64,000 nucleotides of DNA from Aureispira anguillae (GTDB lineage Bacteria > Bacteroidota > Bacteroidia > Chitinophagales > Saprospiraceae). Below the pieces are notes generated by a model. The model saw only the letters and a program-made list of their open reading frames with translations. It was not told the origin of the DNA and ran no database searches. The stretch spans positions 4,335,716-4,399,715 of the forward strand of contig NZ_AP026867.1 in assembly GCF_026000115.1 (NCBI RefSeq), in the 5' to 3' direction. A program made the position numbers and the translations under genes. Below, in pieces: positions 16,043-24,353 of the stretch (position 1 is its first letter; each line of letters starts with the position of its first letter).

Positions 16043-16942
16043 TTAGAAATGTTTGCGCATTTGGATCAGTAGTTTATCAAACAGTGGTACTACTGCCTTT
16101 AGTTCTGTTGGGGTCATGTATTGTACCGAGTGATACTTGGTTTTTGTTAAAAACACATTTTGTATCTTCAGCTCCTTTAGCTTATAGGAGATATACTGCT
16201 CAAATAGTCGAGCAAAGATTTCATTTCTTCTTAGAAAATAATCCAAGTAACGTTCTGGTATAGCCTCTCTAATTCGCTTTACATAAGCTGAATCTAATTG
16301 CTTCTTGCTATTCCAATAAGCTTTTTCTAAGATGGATTCCATCAAATAGCGCATCGGGTATTTTTTAGAATCGTACTGAATGCGCCTAGGATCTGTTGAG
16401 CGCCCATTAGACAAAGCATAGATTTTATTCGTTTCTATCCTTGCTCCAAAGAAATAATCCAAGAAATGACCGTATTCATGCGCAAAGGAACCTACCCCAC
16501 CTGAATGAACAAAACGAGTTGGTTTGCTCATTGGTTTAATGAATCGGTGCGCTTCTTTGTAACGAGTCATGTTGATAATGTTCGTTGATGGCTCATAATG
16601 TGCCAACGCTCCTTTTTGTCCTCTTGCTCCAAAGGCTACCCCTAAATGCTTGTCTAAGCCTAAATTATGCCCTTTAAAGCGCAATACACGGTTTAAGTCG
16701 TAGAGACAAACTGCTAGGGCTGCTAAATAGTTGAAACGGTCTTCATGCGTCACCCAGTTGCCAAATTGATAGCCTTTCAGGCGGAATACTTCAGAAACAT
16801 CTCGAACGTCTTTGATCTTTTTTAGATCATCGCTTATCGCTCCTTGTCTGAACTCTTTGTAAATCGCTGCAAATCCTTGACACTTCCACCATTGCTCTGC
16901 TTTTGATCCTCCCTCTGGGCGTAAGGTATCTATAATTTTCAT
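16043..16942 (-). CDS. HExxH metallopeptidase-like protein, LPD1-type (299 aa)
   Basis: The zinc-peptidase motif HEYGH is at 155-159 within SFAHEYGHFLDYFFG, the form seen in the large-polyvalent-protein domain LPD1. Phages and conjugative elements deliver such domains with their DNA. The flanking SGGVGSF and the following helical region fit that domain. A stand-alone 299-aa version would be unusual, since LPD1 usually sits in very long polyproteins. It follows a small basic protein gene with a 4-bp overlap. The C copy differs at a few positions. The family call is from the motif and needs a profile search. Confidence 0.65.
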   Translation of the reverse strand: MKIIDTLRPEGGSKAEQWWKCQGFAAIYKEFRQGAISDDLKKIKDVRDVSEVFRLKGYQFGNWVTHEDRFNYLAALAVCLYDLNRVLRFKGHNLGLDKHLGVAFGARGQKGALAHYEPSTNIINMTRYKEAHRFIKPMSKPTRFVHSGGVGSFAHEYGHFLDYFFGARIETNKIYALSNGRSTDPRRIQYDSKKYPMRYLMESILEKAYWNSKKQLDSAYVKRIREAIPERYLDYFLRRNEIFARLFEQYISYKLKELKIQNVFLTKTKYHSVQYMTPTELKAVVPLFDKLLIQMRKHF

Positions 16943-17082
16943 TTGCGCTTTGATTTTGATTTAGTTTTTAATTTTCCTAGTTTTTTCAACTTGCTTTGAT
17001 TCAGCAGAGAATCAGGAATACCTTTGCCCAAAATTTGTTCGTCTTTGCCAAGTTTTGCCCTCGTCTTTTTTAAGTTTTTCAT
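16939..17082 (-). CDS. Small basic protein (47 aa)
   Basis: Not recognised. I choose the ATG at 17082 (MKNLKK). The open frame continues to 17295, but that upstream part covers the repeated promoter motif and is not shared with C beyond 17189. The product is very Lys-rich (KLKTKSKSKRK at the end) and could bind nucleic acid. It is coupled to the HExxH gene by a 4-bp overlap. The start choice puts the 15-bp motif about 95 bp upstream, as in the packaging operon. Confidence 0.55.
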   Translation of the reverse strand: MKNLKKTRAKLGKDEQILGKGIPDSLLNQSKLKKLGKLKTKSKSKRK

Positions 17083-17189
17083 GTGGTTTTGGTTTTTTGA
17101 ATTAATGATTTTCCCAAAATGTAAGCCTTCTTTTTTTGCCTTGCAAGCTTTGTTACCCCTCCTCCTTTTTTTAATGGCGTAATTCGGCA
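17083..17189 (-). promoter_or_regulatory. Promoter region with the second 15-bp motif
   Basis: Minus strand: AATTACGCCATTAAA (17170-17184), then a TTG, then TACATTTTG about 20 nt on, then ATCATTAATT and the ATG at 17082. It matches the layout at 14434..14543. Element C carries it at 60276..60382. Confidence 0.55.
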
Positions 17190-17331
17190 GTTTATTGGAA
17201 AGAGCGATAAGAAATGGATGTTTTGAAATTACATTCCTTTTTTTTGATTTGAAGCAAACATAGTTTATATCTTGTCCATTCCTTAAATTGTACATACAAC
17301 AACAATGTTAACTATTCACTAAAAAGAAAAA

Positions 17332-17760
17332 ATGAAACAATACGAAATACTTGATGAAGATTTAGAATTTAATAATTATAAAATAGCTGGTAAAGGAGCA
17401 AGATTAGGGAATTTCATAATTGATACAATTGGATACTTCTTTATCGTTTTTCTTCACGCAATGGTTTTAGATGGTTGGTTAGGTCTAATTCCTGAGGATG
17501 GTTCTCCATTTCTTGGATTTTATTCTTTCTTTTTATATGTCATGTATCATGCAATACCTGAACATTTCTTAAAAAAAACACCAGGAAAGTATGTTACCAA
17601 TACTATCGTTGTAAAAGAGGATGAGAATCAACTCAGTTTCAAAGATATTTTAATTCGTAATATCTGTAGATTAATACCTTTTGATACTATCTCGTTTTTA
17701 ATATCAAAAAATGGTTGGCATGACAAAATATCAAAAACGAAAGTAGTTTATGGACAATAA
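17332..17760 (+). CDS. RDD-family membrane protein (142 aa), cargo of element A only
   Basis: RDD domain: ARLGNFIIDTIGYFF (about 23-37), PGKYVTNTIVV (about 84-94) and RNICRLIPFD (about 106-115), with about three membrane segments. RDD proteins are small integral membrane proteins, some linked to ion or substrate transport. The gene is plus-strand, against the direction of the viral operons. In element C the same slot holds a MazG-like gene. Its right edge is the terminator at 17759..17790, which C shares. This marks slot 3 of the element's exchangeable cargo. Confidence 0.75.
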   Translation: MKQYEILDEDLEFNNYKIAGKGARLGNFIIDTIGYFFIVFLHAMVLDGWLGLIPEDGSPFLGFYSFFLYVMYHAIPEHFLKKTPGKYVTNTIVVKEDENQLSFKDILIRNICRLIPFDTISFLISKNGWHDKISKTKVVYGQ

Positions 17761-17790
17761 AAGCAACCCTTTTTTTGAGCTGCTTTTATT
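17759..17790. terminator. Terminator between RDD cargo and the 176-aa gene
   Basis: Hairpin AAAAGCA / TGCTTTT with a T-rich loop, at the convergent junction of the plus-strand RDD gene and the minus-strand operon. The same hairpin follows the motif in element C (60401..60431). Confidence 0.6.
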
Positions 17791-17804
17791 CTTCTTTTTT
17801 GTTA

Positions 17805-18335
17805 TTAAAAAACCAGTTCTTTACTTCTTGAATAATTGCCATATTCTGCCTTGGGATTGGTCAACAAAAATTCTATTGTTTGATAAATAAATTCCTTTGA
17901 TTTTTCTGTCCCAAATGGACTATTTAAATATGCCAATAAGCCTTCTTTTTGTACTTGATTAAAATAACTTGAATATGCCTTTTGTCCATGCTCAATTTCT
18001 TCCTTTTCGCTCCGACAATAATTCACAATATAAGCTCGTTTCCGACTCTCATAAGCCGTCGCATTTTCGCCCAAATTATAAGGCAATAGCTCTATTTTTC
18101 GGGTCGAATTTTTGTAATGAACTTTCATTTTATTGTAATAGGACAGCTCCTTTTTTGTCTGGACAACAATCGGAACTCGAATAAATTTCATGCGGATGGC
18201 TTCATAAAATTTTGTTTTAATCCTTGCTACTTCCTCTTGATGCCTTAATAAAATCTTTTGGCGATTGCTTGACCATCGGCTCAGCTTCGCTACCCCTACC
18301 GATAGGGGGAGGAGTATCAATATAAAATAAATCAT
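17805..18335 (-). CDS. Single-TM hypothetical protein (176 aa)
   Basis: Not recognised. A short hydrophobic N-terminal segment (about 2-16) is followed by a basic region and a helical, Tyr-rich domain (SYYNKMKVHYKNSTRK). It could be a membrane-tethered replication or regulatory protein, as it closes the replication-side operon. The copy at 61251..61781 is nearly identical. Confidence 0.6.
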   Translation of the reverse strand: MIYFILILLPLSVGVAKLSRWSSNRQKILLRHQEEVARIKTKFYEAIRMKFIRVPIVVQTKKELSYYNKMKVHYKNSTRKIELLPYNLGENATAYESRKRAYIVNYCRSEKEEIEHGQKAYSSYFNQVQKEGLLAYLNSPFGTEKSKEFIYQTIEFLLTNPKAEYGNYSRSKELVF

Positions 18336-18427
18336 AGTGGTAGTTTGTTTCTAACTTTTTAAGAATCAACACTAGCCAAACTACCACTTAAGGTTTTTTG
18401 GTAGTTTCAAAAGCTTTTTTGGTAGTT

Positions 18428-18745
18428 TTAAGCCTTCCCTTTTTTGAAGAGTGCCAGTGTTGCTTGGCTGTAGTATTTTTTGTAATTGATAATTGTTGTT
18501 TTGGCGATCCCTGTCTTTTTCCTTATTTGGGAATAGCTTTTCCCTGCCAATAATAGTTGTTTAACCAATAAGAATTTTTTAGCGTCTAATTGCTTGGCTT
18601 TAGCGATCAAGTTTTCTTGGTCGGTCAATTCTACCAAGTTTTCTTCTTTCACGATTTCCCATTCCAAGCCCTCTCCTGCTGTTGGTATCGTGTAGACAAT
18701 TTGTCCCGTATTCGTTGATTCTATTTTCTTGATTTGGCTGTCCAT
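18428..18745 (-). CDS. HTH DNA-binding protein (105 aa)
   Basis: A helix-turn-helix is visible at about 68-92 (GKSYSQIRKKTGIAKTTIINYKKYY), of resolvase/TrmB-like style. The N-terminal half is acidic. It is probably a regulator of the element's own promoters. The first 146 bp overlap, in another frame, the 3' part of the 169-aa gene upstream; both frames stay open in both proviruses. The region downstream (18336..18427) contains inverted ACTACCAAAAAA-type repeats that could be its operator or a terminator. Confidence 0.7.
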   Translation of the reverse strand: MDSQIKKIESTNTGQIVYTIPTAGEGLEWEIVKEENLVELTDQENLIAKAKQLDAKKFLLVKQLLLAGKSYSQIRKKTGIAKTTIINYKKYYSQATLALFKKGKA

Positions 18746-19109
18746 ATCTTATCCTTAAGCTGTTGCCTTTTTCTGCTTGTAATAGGCGCTTATCTTCAAA
18801 AAATATTCTATAAAAATAATCTATTGTTATACTCGGTTGTTCTGATAAATCAAAATAGAAAAACCATACCAAAGGATTTATCTTTTTATAGGTTTGATAC
18901 TTGGTTATATTCGCCGTACTATGGGTATCAAATGCGATTAATAGGCGCATTAAATCTGTTTTAACCTGCTGCTTTTCCATCGCTTCAAATACATCATTTA
19001 ATTGATATGAGCGACTCTGCAAACGAAACCCTAACAAGGTTCTAAATAGTTGATGAAGGGCTTTTAATTGCCCTTGCTTGATCTCTTGTTCTGTCTTTAG
19101 CATCATCAA
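18600..19109 (-). CDS. Hypothetical protein with long overlap into the HTH gene (169 aa)
   Basis: Not recognised. The first 120 residues look like a folded helical domain (LFRTLLGFRLQSRSYQLNDVFEAM). The last 48 residues are Arg/Asn/Gly-rich and lie wholly inside the overlapping HTH gene, so they may have little constraint. A programmed frameshift joining both reading frames is possible but I see no strong slippery site. It overlaps the next upstream gene by 4 bp. Confidence 0.5.
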   Translation of the reverse strand: MMMLKTEQEIKQGQLKALHQLFRTLLGFRLQSRSYQLNDVFEAMEKQQVKTDLMRLLIAFDTHSTANITKYQTYKKINPLVWFFYFDLSEQPSITIDYFYRIFFEDKRLLQAEKGNSLRIRYGQPNQENRINEYGTNCLHDTNSRRGLGMGNRERRKLGRIDRPRKLDR

Positions 19110-19612
19110 GTATATTTAAAACCCTTTGTCCAATGAATGATCTTTCCTTCAAAACCTCCCTCAAAATAAGTTAAGAACTCTTCCAAGCTATCAAAGCCAT
19201 CATTTTCCGCAAGTTCTTCTATATCGTCATGATCCAAGCCTTTTCCATCAATAATAACAGAATATATATATCCTTCTACTGGAAAATCATCAACTCTCAC
19301 ATTTATCTTTATGCTCTGAATCGCTGTAACAGGAAGAATTGGCGCAAACTGAAAACGATTCTCATTGTATGGATTAATGATAAAATGAATCAAACTGCCT
19401 TCCTGCCATCTATCTTTTCCATCCCTCCTTATCGTATGCTTTTTGGGGGCAAGGTTCTTTGTTTCTGTTCCTTCCCAATAGTTACCAAATTGATTTTTAT
19501 AAGCATTCGCATAGAGGTATAAGTCTTTCCATTCTACATCTAACGATTGCCATATCTTTTCTATAAAGCAATTCGCTTTACCCTTTTCTTTTTCCTTAAA
19601 TATTAAATTCAT
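19106..19612 (-). CDS. Hypothetical protein, C-terminus variable between copies (168 aa)
   Basis: Not recognised. I use the ATG at 19612 (MNLIFKEK), because the longer frame overlaps the 76-aa membrane-protein gene. The N-terminal 100 residues are almost identical to the C copy (62740..63228), but the last 60 have been replaced by a different, clearly related sequence (FDSLEEFLTYF here, FDTVEDFWNYF in C). This looks like a gene-conversion patch or fast evolution of a partner-binding end. Confidence 0.55.
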   Translation of the reverse strand: MNLIFKEKEKGKANCFIEKIWQSLDVEWKDLYLYANAYKNQFGNYWEGTETKNLAPKKHTIRRDGKDRWQEGSLIHFIINPYNENRFQFAPILPVTAIQSIKINVRVDDFPVEGYIYSVIIDGKGLDHDDIEELAENDGFDSLEEFLTYFEGGFEGKIIHWTKGFKYT

Positions 19613-19632
19613 TTTATCTATTATTGATTGGT

Positions 19633-19863
19633 TTAAGTTTTTGTTGAAGTCTTCTTCTTTTCCCTTATATAGCGCCTTAGATAGTACAGATAGCCCACTA
19701 TAGCTAAACAATAAATTGCTCCTATTTCTGCCAACATGCAGCCACCTAAGACGTATAAGGTTAATTCTGGAATACATTGGAATGCGCCAGCTATCAACCA
19801 TATTAAAACACTAAATGCCAATAACCCTATTCCATTGATGATAACATCTGCTCTACTCTCCAT
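19633..19863 (-). CDS. Two-TM membrane protein (76 aa)
   Basis: Not recognised. Membrane segments at about 8-27 and 33-60 are followed by a basic tail (RRYIREKKK). It overlaps the stand-alone ATPase gene upstream by 11 bp. It is identical in element C. Why a membrane protein sits among replication genes is unclear; it may anchor the replisome. Confidence 0.6.
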   Translation of the reverse strand: MESRADVIINGIGLLAFSVLIWLIAGAFQCIPELTLYVLGGCMLAEIGAIYCLAIVGYLYYLRRYIREKKKTSTKT

Positions 19864-20509
19864 TTCTCAACTTATATTCAAAACCTGATTGATACAAGTG
19901 ATACGCCTGTCCCCACATTTTGCGTATGGCTATTTGTTCCAAACTATTTATATCAATTGGTTCTGTCAATTGAAAAGGAACAAAACGGCGGTTGTTTGTA
20001 ATGCCTTTCAGTACCTCTATTCGATTTGTTGTGCCACAAAAGTTCGCTATTCTTGAATATACCTTACTAGATTTTTCATAATGCCATCTTGCCTTCACTC
20101 TTGGCATTGTGATCGCACTTTTTAAGGACTCCCAATCTTTCTCCTTATCTAGTATGCTAAATTGTTCGTCCAACACGATAATAAAAGTATCTGATAGCAT
20201 CATCATACTATCTTTATTTTTCAGATCAATATGCCCTATGAATATGTATTCAGGACTAAACAAGGAGGTAAAAAAGCTTGTTTTATTCATTCCCTGACCG
20301 CCACACAAAACCAAGCAATTAGGATTTGTATTCTTACCCGTTTCGTATAGATTTGCTATGGATGCTACCACCCACTTTTTAAACATCTGGTCAAATACTC
20401 CTGGGGCGGAATTGGTCGGTACTAGTTTTGAAACTTCTTCTATATAATCTCTTGTTTCTCCTGCTACTTCTTCAGAGAATTCCTTTAATAATTTTTTTAA
20501 TGCTTCCAT
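19853..20509 (-). CDS. Stand-alone VirE-type ATPase domain, paralogue of the primase-helicase (218 aa)
   Basis: It matches closely the central ATPase domain of the 735-aa protein encoded by the same operon (20838..23045). It has Walker A GGQGMNKTS (about 71-79), a Walker B-like stretch (FIIVLDEQ) and the shared NRRFVPFQL end. It lacks the prim-pol domain and the C-terminal winged-helix-like end. All catalytic motifs look intact, so it is not an obvious pseudogene. The same truncated paralogue exists in element C. It may form mixed hexamers with, or regulate, the full-length enzyme. Confidence 0.75.
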   Translation of the reverse strand: MEALKKLLKEFSEEVAGETRDYIEEVSKLVPTNSAPGVFDQMFKKWVVASIANLYETGKNTNPNCLVLCGGQGMNKTSFFTSLFSPEYIFIGHIDLKNKDSMMMLSDTFIIVLDEQFSILDKEKDWESLKSAITMPRVKARWHYEKSSKVYSRIANFCGTTNRIEVLKGITNNRRFVPFQLTEPIDINSLEQIAIRKMWGQAYHLYQSGFEYKLRNGE

Positions 20510-20555
20510 TTTTTTGTTTTATCTTGATAATTTAATTTTTAAGTATTGATCTCTT

Positions 20556-20813
20556 TTAGTTGCTGAAGGATAGAAAACACATAGCAGCTCTAACCTCTCT
20601 TAGCTTTTGAGTAAAGCGTTTTATTCGCATTGCTTCAGACAGGCAGAACAAACGCATGTTCACTAACTCTATGGATGCTCCTCGCTTGATCCTATTGGCT
20701 TGATAATTGGTAAACAGGTGCTTTTTCTTTATAAGTTCAGCATCTGACATTTCTAAAAAAAGTACTAGTATTTCTACCTCGATTGATTCCTCTATTCTTT
20801 TTTTATCGTTCAT
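20556..20813 (-). CDS. Hypothetical helical protein (85 aa)
   Basis: Not recognised. Helical and charged, with acidic N-terminal (EESIEVEILVLFLEM) and basic C-terminal halves. It sits between the full-length and the truncated replication ATPase, 25 bp from the former, and is probably co-transcribed with both. Confidence 0.55.
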   Translation of the reverse strand: MNDKKRIEESIEVEILVLFLEMSDAELIKKKHLFTNYQANRIKRGASIELVNMRLFCLSEAMRIKRFTQKLREVRAAMCFLSFSN

Positions 20814-20837
20814 CTTTTGGGCTTAATTAATTGCCAT

Positions 20838-23045
20838 TTATAAGCGTTTTACTAGCCAGTATCGACCCCTTTTATTATCTGAAGGGCGCACTACTGTTTT
20901 TTGAATAAAGGATAGAAAATTCATAGCTCTACCCACTTTTGCTATGCTCACTTCTCTACCTATGTTATAATCCTTATCTAACTTATTCCAAATCTCTTTG
21001 CTCGACCATAGCTCCATTTCTTCCCCCTGCGATGGCTCAAACATATCCATGATTAAATAATGCTCATTATTCAGCTTCTTAAAACCCTGTTGATATTTAT
21101 CTATTTGGCTTTTCTCTTTTGCATTAGGCAGATAGAACCAATTCGATTGGTATAGTTGATAGGCTTGCCCCCACATTTTCCGTATATCTATCTTTTTCAA
21201 GCCATTTATATTGATTGGCTCTGTTAACTGAAAAGGGACAAAACGGCGGTTGCCTGTATCATCTTGTAAAATTTCTATTCGATTGGCCGTACCGCAGAAA
21301 TTGGCGATCCGTGGCCGTAACTTGCTATGCTTTGCATAAACCCAACGGGCCTTTATTCGGGGCATCGTTATCGCACTCTTTAGCGACTCCCAATCCTTCT
21401 CTTTATCCAGTACACTAAATTGCTCATCCAACAGCACGATAAAAGTATCCGATAGCATTATCATACTATCTTTGTTTTTCAGATCAATATGCCCTGTGAA
21501 TATGTATTCAGAGCTAAACAAGGACGTAAAGAAGGTTGTTTTGTTCGTTCCTTGATTCCCACATAGGATTATACAATGATGATTCGTGCATTGTTCCTCT
21601 ACAAAAACATTGGCTACAGATGCTACCAACCACTTTTTAAAAATCGTTAGGAATAGATTTTTGGGTGCATCTGTTTTCACAAACTTAGCTACTTGGGCTA
21701 TATAGTCTGTTTTATCATTTCCTAAACTATTGCCCCAACCTTCAAACATTTCCTTTAAGGGATGTACTTGTTTTGAAAAATGAGATAGGATAATACTTTC
21801 CAATTTGTTAGGTGTACATTTTACTCCATGAAACATTAGAGAGCGTACGATCTCATTGTATTCTACTTTATCTATTGCTTTGTACTTCTTGTCCTCCTTC
21901 ATCTTGTATTCTTCTCTATCCTTCAGTATATTGATTCTAAAATCCATATACTTTTTTAAGGTTGCTTCTACTTCTTTTTGATACCATATCGCTTCCTTTA
22001 TCTTTTTATCTAGTCCCTCTATTTCACTATCATCCAATTCAGGTATGGATATGGTTCGCTTTTCTGTTTCCTTTGCTTGATATAACTCTGGCTTATACTC
22101 TTTCTTTTTCGGCTTACTTTTTCCTCCTGTCTTCCCGTTCTCTTTTTTCCATGTCGCATAGATGCCTACTTCTTTTATATTTGTATACGCCCATTCTACA
22201 ACATCAAAAGCTTTCTTCAGATTGGTATCTACTGTAACCAAATTTGCTTCTACAAAATAGAGGCAGTCTTCTTTGGGAATGCCAAATTTTACGCACTCTA
22301 TACTAAATTGCTTTCTGAACTCATGCCGTTGACCATCTACAAAACTATATCCATTCGATTCTATTCGATTTATTGCCTTTGTTATATCGTCTAAATCTAC
22401 CTCTTGTGCAATCACTTGCCTAGGCGTTGATTCTTTCTTCTTTTCTTCAAATAAGGTTTGTTGCACCTCAAAAGCTTTGCTCGCTTCATTGTGATACAAT
22501 TGAGAATCAACAGAAACAAAGCACAATCTATTAAAATTACTACTTGATTTATCGTCCTCTATTCCTGTTAATTCTTGATAATAAGCCCTTACGGCCTGAA
22601 ATGCGTTGCTATGCTTTTGTGCATCACTATTCGTCGTTTTAACGAACACTTTATATCCTGCATTAGAAGGCGAAAAAAAGCAAGCATAAGTATAAGGGCA
22701 GGACTTTACGTCCGAGGCTAAAAACATTAATTCTTCATTCTTTAAACCATCATAGTCCAGTACTACTATTCCATTGTATTCTAACAAATGGCGCTTCGTT
22801 GGTGGTATCGGTTTGCGCTCTCCATCTTTTGTCGTCCATGCTTGTCCAAATTTCCCCGATGGTGTAAAACAAGCCAGTCCTACTTTTAATTTTTGATAGG
22901 CTCGTTTCCCTTTAAAATTTAGAGCATTTCTACAGGCTACAACGCTTGGAGTGTACACACCTTTCTTTATCTGATTGATAATTTCTGACAGCTCATAATG
23001 TCCTTTCTGTGTTTTGTATAGCCCATTTAATAAGGTAACATTCAT
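20838..23045 (-). CDS. VirE-type primase-helicase (735 aa)
   Basis: Replication initiator. The N-terminal 200 residues are a BT4734/VirE_N-like prim-pol domain (VLDYDGLKNEELMFL around 95-109, YACFFSPSNAGYKVFVKT around 119-136). The central VirE ATPase has Walker A GNQGTNKTT around 499 and the LDEQFS Walker B-like segment. A C-terminal domain (SSKEIWNKLDKDY) looks winged-helix-like. Such proteins replicate Bacteroidota phages and mobile elements by self-primed synthesis. It is the largest gene of the element, in an operon with its own truncated paralogue. The element C copy lies beyond the window. Confidence 0.85.
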   Translation of the reverse strand: MNVTLLNGLYKTQKGHYELSEIINQIKKGVYTPSVVACRNALNFKGKRAYQKLKVGLACFTPSGKFGQAWTTKDGERKPIPPTKRHLLEYNGIVVLDYDGLKNEELMFLASDVKSCPYTYACFFSPSNAGYKVFVKTTNSDAQKHSNAFQAVRAYYQELTGIEDDKSSSNFNRLCFVSVDSQLYHNEASKAFEVQQTLFEEKKKESTPRQVIAQEVDLDDITKAINRIESNGYSFVDGQRHEFRKQFSIECVKFGIPKEDCLYFVEANLVTVDTNLKKAFDVVEWAYTNIKEVGIYATWKKENGKTGGKSKPKKKEYKPELYQAKETEKRTISIPELDDSEIEGLDKKIKEAIWYQKEVEATLKKYMDFRINILKDREEYKMKEDKKYKAIDKVEYNEIVRSLMFHGVKCTPNKLESIILSHFSKQVHPLKEMFEGWGNSLGNDKTDYIAQVAKFVKTDAPKNLFLTIFKKWLVASVANVFVEEQCTNHHCIILCGNQGTNKTTFFTSLFSSEYIFTGHIDLKNKDSMIMLSDTFIVLLDEQFSVLDKEKDWESLKSAITMPRIKARWVYAKHSKLRPRIANFCGTANRIEILQDDTGNRRFVPFQLTEPININGLKKIDIRKMWGQAYQLYQSNWFYLPNAKEKSQIDKYQQGFKKLNNEHYLIMDMFEPSQGEEMELWSSKEIWNKLDKDYNIGREVSIAKVGRAMNFLSFIQKTVVRPSDNKRGRYWLVKRL

Positions 23046-23101
23046 AATATGTTTTTATGGGAGTATGTTTTCTCTATCTATTTTTTATTGGCTCTCCACT
23101 T

Positions 23102-23230
23102 TTAGATAGATTCTTTCTTCTTCGTTTTCTCAGTTCTTCTACTTTCTTTTACTACTGAAGTATAAGCCCCTGATTTTATCTTTTCCATTACTTGTTTTAA
23201 TGAATTTGATTGCATTTCTTTTTTTTTCAT
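23102..23230 (-). CDS. Short basic protein (42 aa)
   Basis: Not recognised. It starts ATGAAAAAAAAAG inside the stop of the upstream regulator gene (ATGA overlap) and ends TAA. It is Lys/Ser-rich (KQVMEKIKSGAYTSVVKES). The coupled start and fit between two genes make it credible despite its size. Confidence 0.5.
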   Translation of the reverse strand: MKKKEMQSNSLKQVMEKIKSGAYTSVVKESRRTEKTKKKESI

Positions 23231-23523
23231 AATTCAGTATTCGCTTTTTCCCCTTCCTTTCGCAACTTCAAAAACTGCCTAACACTCATTACATCTATCG
23301 AGCAATCATACTCTAATACTAGCTCTTTTAGTGTCTTTCCCACTATTGGCGCTATTGCCCGTAATAGCTCAAAAGGAATCCGACTCGGTACGTTCAAGGC
23401 TCTTGTGATGTTATACTTTTTTACATTTGGTAGCTCATTTGCCAACTCATATAAATTGTTAAATTCTTGCGTTGTTAACGTACTTTCACAATATTGGCGA
23501 AATGTTTGCTTTGATACTTTCAT
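23227..23523 (-). CDS. Small regulator-like protein (98 aa)
   Basis: The start at 23523 (MKVSKQTFRQY) is preferred over the frame start at 23583. The helical layout (TLTTQEFNNLYELANELPNVKKYNITRALNVP, then AIAPIVGKTLKELVLEY) resembles a degenerate XRE-type helix-turn-helix. Its position, first in the replication operon and divergent from a CI-like gene (23934), suits a Cro-like role. The equivalent place in element B holds another small XRE-like gene (36687..36950). Confidence 0.55.
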   Translation of the reverse strand: MKVSKQTFRQYCESTLTTQEFNNLYELANELPNVKKYNITRALNVPSRIPFELLRAIAPIVGKTLKELVLEYDCSIDVMSVRQFLKLRKEGEKANTEL

Positions 23524-23608
23524 ATAATTTGTTTTTAAATATGGCGATGCCCTACCGCTTTTTTGCAGTACTTTTTTTATCATCGACCTTGTTTGGATTA
23601 ATTAGATG

Positions 23609-23700
23609 AGTGGAGGGAATCGAACCCCCAAAATAACACCCCTGATATTTCACTTCCTAGAAGTCACTCAAACTGTTCGACCCTACATCCCTCAATGTTG
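23609..23700 (-). ncRNA. tRNA-like structure in the leader of the replication operon
   Basis: The minus strand contains a clear T-arm, GGGGG TTCGATT CCCTC (23613-23629). It also has a 6-bp acceptor-like pairing (TGAGTG / CACTCA), a D-arm-like ACTTC...GAAGT and an anticodon-like stem (AAATA / TATTT) with a loop containing AGGGGT. The loop is longer than 7 nt and the D-arm lacks GG, so it is not a normal tRNA. Element B has a comparable structure at the same relative place (37034..37125). Confidence 0.4.
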
Positions 23701-23933
23701 AGTAAACTAATAGTTGGTATTGCGGACACCTACTATTTTTTTTATATCTTAGTAAATATTTTAACATTTTCTTAAGCTTGATTGCATGTTCTTTTTTCAT
23801 ACTTTTTTAAATCTCGCTTACACAAATATAGATTCTTTTTATTCATTAAGCAAATTATAATTCATTATTTTAATAAATTATAATTCATCTTTAAAGAATT
23901 AATTCATTTAACCCCCTTCGAAAAACCAAACAA
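23701..23933. promoter_or_regulatory. Divergent regulatory region of element A
   Basis: AT-rich intergenic region between the minus-strand replication operon (with the tRNA-like leader) and the plus-strand CI-like gene. It contains repeated TAATTCATT/AATTCATC units (23861-23895), which could be operators. Confidence 0.45.
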
Positions 23934-24353
23934 ATGGCTATAAACGAAAGACTTAAACAAATTCTTTTTGAATTAGATAAAAATGCAAAAGAATTAGCAA
24001 ATGAATTAAAAGTAACCCCTACAACCATCTCCAAAACACTAAAAGGAGATACCCTACCTAGTTCTAAGTTATTAATTCCTTTAGGTGAAAAATTAGGCAT
24101 CAGTATAGATTGGCTGTTATTTGGAAAAAGAGATATGTTTATAGATGGACATGCTCAGGATTATCACACACCAATAAACGATCCTAACAGCAACAAGAGC
24201 AAAAGTAAATGTATCAACCAAATCGACAAGGAGAGAATTAGGCATTTAGAGCAGCAAATTAAACTACTTACCCTTTCTATTGAAGATAAAAATAAAAGAA
24301 TCGAAGATAAAGAAGAGCTAATAAAGCTCCTGAAAAACTCAAAAAACAACTAG
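23934..24353 (+). CDS. CI-like XRE regulator with coiled-coil tail (139 aa)
   Basis: The N-terminal helix-turn-helix (ANELKVTPTTISKTLKGDTLPSSKLLIPLGEKLGI around 23-57) is followed by IDWLLFG, the usual XRE end. A C-terminal coiled coil follows (RIRHLEQQIKLL...). There is no peptidase domain, so release from repression is probably not by RecA-type self-cleavage. It is divergent from the replication operon and is the last gene before the attachment site of element A. Element B has two paralogues (37370, 38121) of the same design. Confidence 0.8.
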   Translation: MAINERLKQILFELDKNAKELANELKVTPTTISKTLKGDTLPSSKLLIPLGEKLGISIDWLLFGKRDMFIDGHAQDYHTPINDPNSNKSKSKCINQIDKERIRHLEQQIKLLTLSIEDKNKRIEDKEELIKLLKNSKNN

